A stretch of DNA of 6,146 nucleotides. It comes from Pseudomonadota bacterium. Its GTDB lineage: Bacteria > Pseudomonadota > Alphaproteobacteria > Acetobacterales > Acetobacteraceae. The stretch's first letter is position 1. Every line of letters starts with the position of its first letter. The notes under the pieces were generated by a model. The model made no database searches. It was not told where the DNA came from and saw only the letters and a list, made by a program, of their open reading frames with translations. The DNA lies in NCBI GenBank assembly GCA_021828605.1, contig JAJZEG010000154.1:2174-8319 (forward strand), in the 5' to 3' direction. Shown in pieces: positions 1 to 5,232 of this stretch. A program made the position numbers and the translations under genes.

Positions 1-789
1 CAGCGGGCGACCCAGATCGATGGTGAAGAAATTGGTAATATCGACGAGCGCACTAATCGGTCGCAGCCCGATGGCGGTGAGCCGTTGCTTCAACCAATCG
101 GGGCTCTCGCGGTTGGTCACGCCGCGCACGGTGCGCCCGACGATCCACGGGCACGCCTCGGGGAAATTATTGCGCCACGCAATCAAACTATCGCCCTCAC
201 CCGCAATCGGCGCGGGCGACCAAGGGCGCAGCGTGCCCAGCCCGGCGGCGGCCAAATCCCGCGCCACACCGCGCACTGAAAACCCATCACCGCGATTGGG
301 TGTGACGCCAATTTCAATCACCGGATCATCAAGCCCGGCCCAACGCGCGTAGCTCAACCCGAGCGGCGCATCAGCGGGCAAATCGATAATGCCGTCATGA
401 TCCTCGCCCAGCCCGAGTTCGCGCTCGGAGACCAGCATCCCCGCCGAGGCAACGCCTCTGATCTCGCCAACCTTGAGCACCAGGCCGCTCGCCGGCACCA
501 CCGAGCCCGGCGGGGCGAACACCGCCATCATGCCGGTGCGCGCATTCGGCGCGCCACAGACCACCCCGACCTCGCCCTGTTCGGTTTGCACCCGGCACAC
601 CCGTAACCGGTCCGCGTTCGGATGCGGCACGGCTTCGAGCACCCGCACGATTTTGAACGGGGCTAATGCAGCGGCGCGATCCTCAATCGATTCGACCTCC
701 AGCCCGATTGCGGACAAGGTCTCAGCAATGACGCTTATTGGCGCATCGGTCGCTAAATGGGTTTTCAACCAGGAGAGCGAAAACTTCAT
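1..789 (-). CDS. pheT: Phenylalanine--tRNA ligase beta subunit, N-terminal part (runs off the left edge)
   Basis: PheT pairs with PheS in the cytoplasmic (alpha-beta)2 enzyme that charges tRNA-Phe with phenylalanine; the beta subunit binds tRNA and edits mischarged tyrosine. Only the first 263 residues are present, out of about 800 usual for the family, and the frame is open to position 1. It begins [12 protein letters not shown], typical of PheT. Residues about 44-150 form the OB-fold tRNA-binding domain, with the [11 protein letters not shown] segment at about 54-66 and the VVCGAPNA segment at about 76-83. VTPNRGD follows at 182-188. The B3/B4 editing region starts near residue 200, with SPDWL at 229-233 and [12 protein letters not shown] at 243-254. 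The catalytic-like and anticodon-binding C-terminal domains lie outside the window. The start ATG (789-787) overlaps the pheS TGA as ATGA, and a GAGGGG Shine-Dalgarno (798-803) lies 8 nt upstream inside pheS. This supports translational coupling in one operon. Identification is firm. Confidence 0.97.
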   Translation of the reverse strand, partial: MKFSLSWLKTHLATDAPISVIAETLSAIGLEVESIEDRAAALAPFKIVRVLEAVPHPNADRLRVCRVQTEQGEVGVVCGAPNARTGMMAVFAPPGSVVPASGLVLKVGEIRGVASAGMLVSERELGLGEDHDGIIDLPADAPLGLSYARWAGLDDPVIEIGVTPNRGDGFSVRGVARDLAAAGLGTLRPWSPAPIAGEGDSLIAWRNNFPEACPWIVGRTVRGVTNRESPDWLKQRLTAIGLRPISALVDITNFFTIDLGRPL

Positions 790-1859
790 TGCCCGCGCCC
801 CTCATGCAGCATAGCGGGAGCCAAGGGCGAGGCGCCGTAATGGCTCAGCCAGCGTTGATCGCTCTCATAAAAATTCCGCAAATCGGCAATGCCGTGCTTC
901 AACATAGTGATCCGCTCCACGCCCATCCCGAAGGCAAAACCCTGATAGTCGCGCGGGTCGATGCCGCAATTCGCCAGCACGTTCGCATGCACCATGCCCG
1001 CGCCGAGAATTTCCAGCCAATCATCGCCACCGCCAATCGCGCCGGTTTTCCGATCCCAGGCGATGTCGACCTCAATCGAGGGTTCGGTAAACGGGAAATA
1101 GCTGGAGCGGAATCGCGCGCGCAAATCGGGAACCTCGAAATAGGCGCGCAGAAAATCAACCAAACAGCCTTTGAGATGCGCCAGGGTGATCGCGCGATCA
1201 ATCACCAGCCCCTCGCATTGATGAAACATCGGGCTGTGGGTGGCGTCATGGTCCGAGCGATAGGTCCGCCCCGGCGAAATCATCCGGATCGGTGGCGTCT
1301 GAGCGAGCATGGTGCGCACTTGCAGAGGCGAGGTCTGGGTGCGCAGCACCATCGGCCGATTCCGCCCCGCCGCCTGCACATAAAACGTATCCATCATCGC
1401 CCGTGCCGGGTGATGCGCCGGAATGTTCAGAGCGCCGAAATTATACCAATCATCCTCAATATCCGGCCCATCCTGCACCACAAACCCCATCGCGCCAAAA
1501 ATCGCGGTGAGTTCCTCGATGGTGCGCGAAATCGGGTGAATGGTTCCGCGTGGCGCGGGTCGGGCCGGCAGCGTAACGTCCAGCCGCTCGGCGGCGAGCT
1601 GGGCCGACAAGGCCGCGTCCGCCAAAATCATCCGCTTGGCGTCAAGCGCTGCGGCGATTTGGTCCTTGACCCGATTAATCACCGCGCCGGCCTCGCGCCG
1701 CGCGTCAGGATCCATGGCGCCCAGGCCTTTGAGCAACGCGGTCACCTGCCCGGATTTACCTAGAAACGCGACGCGGGTGGCATCCAAAGCGCGCAAATCC
1801 TCGGCGGTGCCGATGGCGCTGAGTGCTTCGGATAAAATCGTATCAGGAGTGTCTTGCAT
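786..1859 (-). CDS. pheS: Phenylalanine--tRNA ligase alpha subunit
   Basis: PheS is the catalytic class II subunit that forms phenylalanyl-adenylate and transfers Phe to tRNA-Phe in the cytoplasm, together with PheT encoded just downstream. The protein has 357 residues, a normal alphaproteobacterial length. Residues 1-95 form the N-terminal helical arm that contacts tRNA. Motif 1 lies around [10 protein letters not shown] (108-117). Motif 2 covers about 179-220, with the [15 protein letters not shown] and [12 protein letters not shown] stretches. Motif 3 covers about 281-320, with [11 protein letters not shown], the [10 protein letters not shown] signature (307-316) and its conserved Arg. The start is fixed. 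An in-frame stop lies at 1896-1898 and no ATG, GTG or TTG occurs between it and position 1859. No Shine-Dalgarno is visible: the 13 nt before ATG are pyrimidine-rich on the coding strand. No rpmI/rplT genes lie upstream, although they often do in this class. A short extension (about 342-357) follows the core. Confidence 0.98.
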   Translation of the reverse strand: MQDTPDTILSEALSAIGTAEDLRALDATRVAFLGKSGQVTALLKGLGAMDPDARREAGAVINRVKDQIAAALDAKRMILADAALSAQLAAERLDVTLPARPAPRGTIHPISRTIEELTAIFGAMGFVVQDGPDIEDDWYNFGALNIPAHHPARAMMDTFYVQAAGRNRPMVLRTQTSPLQVRTMLAQTPPIRMISPGRTYRSDHDATHSPMFHQCEGLVIDRAITLAHLKGCLVDFLRAYFEVPDLRARFRSSYFPFTEPSIEVDIAWDRKTGAIGGGDDWLEILGAGMVHANVLANCGIDPRDYQGFAFGMGVERITMLKHGIADLRNFYESDQRWLSHYGASPLAPAMLHEGRGQ

Positions 1860-1888
1860 GAAGCGGAGGAAGCCTAGCGGATCAGGAA

Positions 1889-1894
1889 AGTCAA
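1889..1894 (-). promoter_or_regulatory. Candidate -35 box for pheST (TTGACT)
   Basis: TTGACT on the minus strand matches the -35 consensus at five of six positions. It ends 29 nt before the pheS ATG, so a normal -35 to start distance would put transcription initiation at or very near the A of the start codon. The expected -10 position (1866-1871) reads TTCCTC, which is a poor match, and CTAGGC at 1872-1877 is too close. The call therefore rests on the -35 hexamer alone. A promoter must exist somewhere here because a terminator closes the upstream gene. Confidence 0.3.
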
Positions 1895-1900
1895 CCTAGG

Positions 1901-2044
1901 GCAACAATAAGGTTAGAGTGTTGTTCGTGAGCCAAAGCAAACGGAAAACGTTCTAGAGCGCGATATGTTCAGATTGACGCAGTCGCGCCAATCTGACGCG
2001 CTCTAGCTCTGTTTGCGAGGCTGAGCAACGCTTGTCATTGTCGC
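1901..2044. repeat. 144-bp imperfect foldback (palindromic intergenic element)
   Basis: The stretch pairs with itself in a series of arms. From inside out these are TCAGATTG (1969-1976) with CAATCTGA (1989-1996) around a 12-nt loop; CTAGAGCGCG (1953-1962) with CGCGCTCTAG (1997-2006); GCAAAC (1937-1942) with GTTTGC (2011-2016); AGCC (1930-1933) with GGCT (2019-2022); GTGTTGTTC (1918-1926) with GAGCAACGC (2023-2031), including two G-U pairs in plus-strand RNA; and GCAACAAT (1901-1908) with ATTGTCGC (2037-2044), with one mismatch. Small bulges separate the arms, for example six extra bases (1963-1968) on the left side only. The inner core resembles dispersed palindromic intergenic repeats found in alphaproteobacterial genomes. 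That family assignment is from memory, not from a search. It could be a MITE-like element, a structured RNA, or a 5' region of pheS transcripts. Confidence 0.6.
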
Positions 2045-2056
2045 GCATTATGCGCG
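2042..2056. repeat. Small perfect inverted repeat (6-bp arms, 3-nt loop)
   Basis: CGCGCA (2042-2047), TTA and TGCGCG (2051-2056) form a compact hairpin at the outer edge of the 144-bp foldback. Its first three bases overlap the outermost foldback arm, so the two structures would compete. No T-tract follows on either strand, so it is not a typical terminator. It could be a protein-binding site or part of the same repeat element. Confidence 0.4.
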
Positions 2057-2081
2057 TCAATTCCAAACGATCAGGCTCTAA

Positions 2082-2113
2082 TACCCCTGAAATTCGCGGT
2101 CATTTCAGGGGTA
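2082..2113. repeat. Perfect 12-bp inverted repeat (stem-loop)
   Basis: TACCCCTGAAAT (2082-2093) and ATTTCAGGGGTA (2102-2113) are perfect reverse complements around an 8-nt spacer. Neither strand carries a convincing T-tract after the stem: the minus strand continues TTAGAG and the plus strand GGGGGC. It is therefore not a standard intrinsic terminator. It lies just beyond the terminator of the Hint-domain gene and could be a back-up transcription stop or RNA-stabilising hairpin, an operator, or part of a dispersed repeat. Confidence 0.55.
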
Positions 2114-2124
2114 GGGGGCTCAAC

Positions 2125-2153
2125 AAAAACGGCCTCCAGTCACCTGGAAGCCG
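2125..2153 (-). terminator. Rho-independent terminator of the Hint-domain gene
   Basis: Read on the minus strand, CGGCTTCCAG (2153-2144) pairs with CTGGAGGCCG (2139-2130) around a GTGA loop, which is a stable GNRA-type tetraloop. Five T residues (2129-2125) follow directly. The 10-bp stem has one U-G wobble, which is a pair only in minus-strand RNA; in plus-strand RNA the same position is an A-C mismatch. This orients the terminator towards the Hint-domain gene, whose stop codon lies 36 nt upstream. It isolates that gene from pheST. Confidence 0.88.
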
Positions 2154-2189
2154 CTCTGACGTCAATTATGACAGGGATAAGCCGGTCGG

Positions 2190-4904
2190 TTAGGCAACCG
2201 CGCGCCAGTTGGCGACCGGCGCAACCCACCGCGTTACTGTCGCATTGTAGCGCAGTTCCAACACCCGATTGCTGCCGCTGGTCCCGGACAGGTCAATTTT
2301 CAACTCGTCCGTGCTCCAGCGACCCTCACCTTGATCGGCATCGAACAGCCCATCAAGCCCATCCGCGTTCAGCATTTCGCTGTGAACACCGTCGATCACC
2401 AAGGCGCTAAGCAATTTCAAGCCGATTTGACGACGATCATCCGGGCTGGTCGTCGTATCGGCTGGCGTCGCCGTCGCGACGTGCAAGGTCGCACCGGTCG
2501 CCTGATCGGGCAGGGCAAAGCGCAGCAGGCCCGGCTCGCTGGCGAGCGGCGCAAGGACGAGACCACCCACAACCAGCGACGCATCCAGCGCATCGGTCAT
2601 GGTGAAGCCACTGGCCATCACCCGATCCCGCAGCGCAGCCCGAATTGCCTCGATTTCAGCACCTTCATTGAGCAATGGCGCACAACGCAGAGCCATCGGC
2701 GTCGCGGCGAAGTCAGGATGCAGCACCATCGGCTCGCCGCCATTAGTGAACATGCCGCGATTGCCATCATTAATATAGCTCTCGGTGGCCAACCCTTCGG
2801 CAATCAGCACGTCATGCTGGTCAAGTTCGATATGATAATAATGCACCCGCCGCGCAGAGGTGTCGCGCCGGATTGAGGCGCCATTGACCAGATATTTGGC
2901 CTCGATCAGCCGATTACCGACGAAAATCGCGTGATCCGGCGAAACAACGAGGTCGCGCGCGGGCTGATTGTCACCAAACGCACCTGCTTGGATGCGCACG
3001 GGCTCAACCTTGCTGCGCTGCGGATGCCAATCCAGCGCGATGGAGCGTTGCCCGATCCAGGTAATTGGCCGGGTCGCCGGCGCGTCCTTTCGCGCGGTGA
3101 CCACCTGATCGCCCACCGCGAGCGCCTCGACCGCGATTTCGCCCCGGCTGGTCAAAATCCGCGTGCCTTCGGCAAAGCATGCCACGTAAACCGAAATCCC
3201 GTTTGCTCCGACCGAGTCATGCAGCGTATTGGCCGGTGTGGTGTCGAAGGTACCGGTCAGATGCAGCGATTCGGTGACAATTGAGCCGCCAACCGTGTCA
3301 CTGACCACCAATTCTCCGGTCGTGGAATTATAGTTCAGCGAGACGTTATTGGCGCTGGTTGGGGTGGGTTCGGTGCTGTTGCCGAGGACGATTTGGTCGT
3401 TGATCCCAAAGCCGCCGATGGTGCCGCCGAAGCCGGTTTGGTTGTTGTTCACGTCGAACATATTTGGCGCCAGGCTGGTGCCATGGGTGCCGAAATCGAC
3501 GGTCAGCGACGCGTCATTGCCTGCGGTATTCGACAAAGTGAAATGACCGCCATTATCGATGAACACCGTGCCATTGCCCGCAATCGAAGTAGCGGCGTTG
3601 AGTGCGGTGGTGCTGCCGGTCACATTGATCAGGCCATTATCGGTCACGGCGGTGCCGGTGATGGCAGCGGTTCCGGTCGGGATCGTCACGGTCTCGCCCG
3701 CATTAACCAGTGAGCCAGGTGAAACCCCGCCTGCCCAGTTATTCGGGTTGAACCAGCTGGTGGTGGTGCCTGCACCGGTGAAGGTATAGTCGGCGGCTGT
3801 GGCGGAAATGACTTCGGTGGTGGTGCCCCCTTGGCTGATCGTGCTGACGTTAAAGAAAGGTGCGATTGAGCCGCCCAGGGTAACCGTGTTGGTGGTTCCG
3901 CCATTTTGTGCAAGCAGCTCGGTCACGCCGTTGACAACGGTGGTGCTGATATTGGCTGGGCCCGAAAACCCTTGGATATCGATGGTTTGTCCCGAGACAA
4001 ACCCAACGACCGTGCCGGCAAAGTTAGGGGCGTCGGACAGAGCCAACGTGTTATTTACCCCGCCATTGAACAAAATATCCTGGCCCGCAGCCACGGTGCC
4101 CAGAATAGCTTCGCCTGCGTTGGAAATCTCGACATAACCCAGCGGCGAGGTGCCGCCAGCGGGTGCCGGGCCTCCACCAGGAGGTCCGCCAGGTCCGGCA
4201 GGCGCCGCCGCTACGACATCCTCGACACTCGCTGCGATGAACGTGCCCTGATTGGCGAGAACCCATCCTTGATTGTAAAACCCGACACTGTCGCCGTTGA
4301 CGGTTGGGGCCAGCAAATCAATGCCGACGATGCCACGGTTCGAGGCGTTGATTTCGCCATAATTAAACAAAGCGTGCGCAGATTGAGCGTTGCCGCCGAC
4401 GCTGACCATCACATTGAGGGTGTTGCCAACGCCATCGGCTCCCAGAAACCCAAAATTATGATTAACGTCGTTGAACATCGCGGTGTTGGAGCCGAGGGCC
4501 GTGATCGACATTAATGTGTCGAACACCGGCGTTGCCGAGGTTGCGGCGCTGCCACTGATCGTTGTGTATGCACCCGCCAAATTGCCTGTTCCGCCTGGGC
4601 GACCGAGCGCAACACCCTGCATCGTCAGAGTGGCGTTATTGCTCAGTTGAATCGATTGACCGTCGAGCTGATAATCCTCGTAATTGGTCGGCGAGCCTCC
4701 CGGGAGCGCCTGCGACACAACGATTACATTATTGCTGTTTACCCCGTTCGCTGTCGGCGAAATCGTCGGGCCCGGACCCACGGTTCCTGAAATAACAACG
4801 GTCTGCAAATTGTTTGACGAGTCGGTGGGCACGCCATGGCTCCAATTGCCATTGCCGAACCAGTCTCCATTGCCGCGACCGCTCGTCCAAGTTGTGTTGC
4901 TCAT
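2190..4904 (-). CDS. Large beta-rich surface/extracellular-type protein with C-terminal Hint (Hedgehog/intein) domain
   Basis: This 904-residue protein has no known enzymatic reaction. Residues 1-570 are Gly/Asn/Thr/Ser-rich with the repeated short strands typical of beta-helix or adhesin-like passengers. Two related modules are visible. Each opens with a W-rich motif (WFGNGNW at 15-21; WFNPNNW at 384-390) and later carries an FxGT..GF..xD/T-I motif (295-313 and 492-509). A Gly/Pro/Ala-rich linker lies at about 234-252. Residues 575-715 match the bacterial Hint_2 type. They begin ACFAEGTRI with Cys576 as presumed nucleophile, have VSPDHAIFV with His658 (the block-B histidine), and end with HDVLIAEG at 697-704 and TESYINDGN. 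Residues 740-904 form a further domain with RWSTDELKIDL at 862-872. No N-terminal signal peptide, transmembrane segment or RTX repeat is seen, so the export route is unknown. The ATG is fixed by an in-frame TAG at 4908-4910 and an AGAGGG site 7 nt upstream. It is monocistronic, with its own terminator. Confidence 0.93.
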   Translation of the reverse strand: MSNTTWTSGRGNGDWFGNGNWSHGVPTDSSNNLQTVVISGTVGPGPTISPTANGVNSNNVIVVSQALPGGSPTNYEDYQLDGQSIQLSNNATLTMQGVALGRPGGTGNLAGAYTTISGSAATSATPVFDTLMSITALGSNTAMFNDVNHNFGFLGADGVGNTLNVMVSVGGNAQSAHALFNYGEINASNRGIVGIDLLAPTVNGDSVGFYNQGWVLANQGTFIAASVEDVVAAAPAGPGGPPGGGPAPAGGTSPLGYVEISNAGEAILGTVAAGQDILFNGGVNNTLALSDAPNFAGTVVGFVSGQTIDIQGFSGPANISTTVVNGVTELLAQNGGTTNTVTLGGSIAPFFNVSTISQGGTTTEVISATAADYTFTGAGTTTSWFNPNNWAGGVSPGSLVNAGETVTIPTGTAAITGTAVTDNGLINVTGSTTALNAATSIAGNGTVFIDNGGHFTLSNTAGNDASLTVDFGTHGTSLAPNMFDVNNNQTGFGGTIGGFGINDQIVLGNSTEPTPTSANNVSLNYNSTTGELVVSDTVGGSIVTESLHLTGTFDTTPANTLHDSVGANGISVYVACFAEGTRILTSRGEIAVEALAVGDQVVTARKDAPATRPITWIGQRSIALDWHPQRSKVEPVRIQAGAFGDNQPARDLVVSPDHAIFVGNRLIEAKYLVNGASIRRDTSARRVHYYHIELDQHDVLIAEGLATESYINDGNRGMFTNGGEPMVLHPDFAATPMALRCAPLLNEGAEIEAIRAALRDRVMASGFTMTDALDASLVVGGLVLAPLASEPGLLRFALPDQATGATLHVATATPADTTTSPDDRRQIGLKLLSALVIDGVHSEMLNADGLDGLFDADQGEGRWSTDELKIDLSGTSGSNRVLELRYNATVTRWVAPVANWRAVA
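2760..3182 (-). other. Hint domain region of the 904-residue protein
   Basis: This covers codons 575-715. Hint domains carry out an N-S acyl shift at an N-terminal Cys, giving cleavage (Hedgehog, bacterial intein-like) or splicing (inteins). Here Ala575-Cys576 would be the scissile junction. The catalytic His658 sits in SPDH, in place of the TxxH usual for inteins. No canonical His-Asn followed by Cys, Ser or Thr is seen at the domain end, so protein splicing is unlikely and simple N-terminal cleavage is the better inference. Cleavage would separate a 575-residue passenger from a 329-residue C-terminal part. Confidence 0.85.
3378..3431 (-). repeat. FxGT-GF motif, copy 2 (codons 492-509)
   Basis: FGGTIGGFGINDQIVLGN closes the second module about 65 residues before the Hint domain. 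It aligns with copy 1 over F-x-G-T-(V/I), GF and the final polar-x-I strand. Confidence 0.5.
3723..3788 (-). repeat. W-rich repeat motif, copy 2 (codons 373-394)
   Basis: This is the second copy of the W-rich motif, with WFNPNNW at codons 384-390 followed by AGGVSP, against WFGNGNW then SHGVP in copy 1. The copies lie 369 codons apart, so the passenger looks like two tandem modules of unequal length (about 370 and 200 residues). Confidence 0.6.
3966..4022 (-). repeat. FxGT-GF motif, copy 1 (codons 295-313)
   Basis: FAGTVVGFVSGQTIDIQGF closes the first module, after a strand rich in N, T and L. A related segment occurs at codons 492-509. The F-x-G-T, GF and D/T-x-I pattern is familiar from large extracellular proteins of Acetobacteraceae and Methylobacterium; that is recall, not a search. 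Confidence 0.5.
4827..4892 (-). repeat. W-rich repeat motif, copy 1 (codons 5-26)
   Basis: This segment of the Hint-domain protein has the pattern W, a few small residues, WF, two to three residues, NW, then G-V-P. It recurs around codons 373-394. Both copies are followed by a predicted strand ending in valine/isoleucine-rich sequence (TVVISGT; ETVTIPTGT). Such motifs commonly mark the first strand of each repeat unit in secreted beta-solenoid proteins. Here the duplication is seen by eye at protein level only. Confidence 0.6.
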
Positions 4905-4911
4905 AATCTAA

Positions 4912-4917
4912 CCCTCT
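4912..4917 (-). promoter_or_regulatory. Shine-Dalgarno site of the Hint-domain gene (AGAGGG)
   Basis: AGAGGG on the minus strand lies 7 nt before the ATG at 4904. An in-frame TAG at 4908-4910 rules out any upstream start, so this site decides the start. Confidence 0.75.
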
Positions 4918-5052
4918 TACATGTCAGTTCCGGTTAACACGCGGTAGATTAGGCGACAATACCAGAAAATTGATAAAAACGTCTCAAAACATTGAAAAAA
5001 TGGGTCATTCTCTCAATACGCGAACAGTCGATAAAAGCTTTGATAAACGATC

Positions 5053-5064
5053 CTCATAAATGAG
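5053..5064. promoter_or_regulatory. Small palindrome overlapping the expected -35 position (possible operator)
   Basis: CTCAT (5053-5057), AA, ATGAG (5060-5064) is a perfect 5-bp inverted repeat just upstream of the TATAAT at 5073. Its position across the -35 region suits a regulator-binding site, but a repeat this short is weak evidence. Confidence 0.25.
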
Positions 5065-5072
5065 ACTGTTAC

Positions 5073-5078
5073 TATAAT
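5073..5078 (+). promoter_or_regulatory. Candidate -10 box (TATAAT) for the peptidase gene
   Basis: This is an exact -10 consensus on the plus strand, about 155 nt before the start codon, which implies a long 5' leader. No good -35 lies at 17 nt; TTGATA at 5040-5045 is 27 nt away, too far. If real, the promoter may depend on an activator. In AT-rich sequence a chance match is possible. Confidence 0.35.
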
Positions 5079-5142
5079 AAAATATCAAATCTTCTATCCC
5101 ATGCCTTATTTAACACTGGAAGCCTCAAGAAATCGTGATCAT

Positions 5143-5159
5143 GCGCCATATTCTGGCGC
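5143..5159 (+). other. Leader hairpin upstream of the peptidase gene
   Basis: GCGCCA (5143-5148), TATTC, TGGCGC (5154-5159) is a perfect 6-bp GC-rich stem inside an otherwise AT-rich leader. No T-tract follows, so it is not a terminator. If transcription starts near 5085, this hairpin is in the untranslated leader and could affect mRNA stability. It could equally be a protein-binding palindrome. Confidence 0.35.
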
Positions 5160-5221
5160 TCTATCTGTTAGTGCGGGTCTCGGCTAAACCCGATTCTACT
5201 GAATGCGCGACATAAAATTCC

Positions 5222-5225
5222 GGAG
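5222..5225 (+). promoter_or_regulatory. Shine-Dalgarno site of the peptidase gene (GGAG)
   Basis: GGAG, followed by AAC, lies 7 nt before the ATG at 5233. It favours this start over an in-frame upstream ATG at 5203-5205, which has no Shine-Dalgarno and would add only the basic residues MRDIKFRRTS. Confidence 0.75.
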
Positions 5226-5232
5226 AACGTCA

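Larger units (their letters stand above)
4905..5232. promoter_or_regulatory. Divergent AT-rich intergenic region between the Hint-domain gene and the peptidase gene
   Basis: These 328 bases separate the starts of two divergent genes and must hold both promoters. They are clearly richer in A and T than the flanking genes. No RNA gene or convincing ORF is seen. For the minus-strand gene, TTGAGA (4982-4987 read in reverse) is a weak -35 candidate with no good -10 at 17 nt spacing. For the plus-strand gene, TATAAT at 5073-5078 is a perfect -10 hexamer. Two small inverted repeats, at 5053-5064 and 5143-5159, are listed separately. Confidence 0.6.

Noticed and set aside
738..1763. Long plus-strand open frame of 341 codons opposite pheS
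   Set aside because: It lies entirely antisense to pheS, whose motifs are unmistakable. Its translation is Arg/His/Pro-rich with no recognisable domain, as expected of a GC-rich shadow frame.
1860..2189. Possible pheST attenuator with a Phe-rich leader peptide, as in enterics
   Set aside because: I found no short ORF with clustered Phe codons before pheS on the minus strand and no terminator with a T-tract facing pheS.
2760..3182. A true splicing intein inserted in a host protein
   Set aside because: There is no His-Asn followed by Cys, Ser or Thr at the domain end, and the flanking parts do not make up a recognisable interrupted host enzyme. A cleaving Hint domain fits better.
3906..4514. 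Plus-strand open frame of 202 codons opposite the Hint-domain gene
   Set aside because: It is antisense to a well-supported CDS, has no plausible domain and no clear ribosome binding site; it is a shadow frame.
5101..5187. Small plus-strand ORF of 28 codons in the divergent intergenic region (MPYLTLEASR...)
   Set aside because: No Shine-Dalgarno precedes it, no run of regulatory codons suggests a leader peptide, and a frame this short is common by chance.
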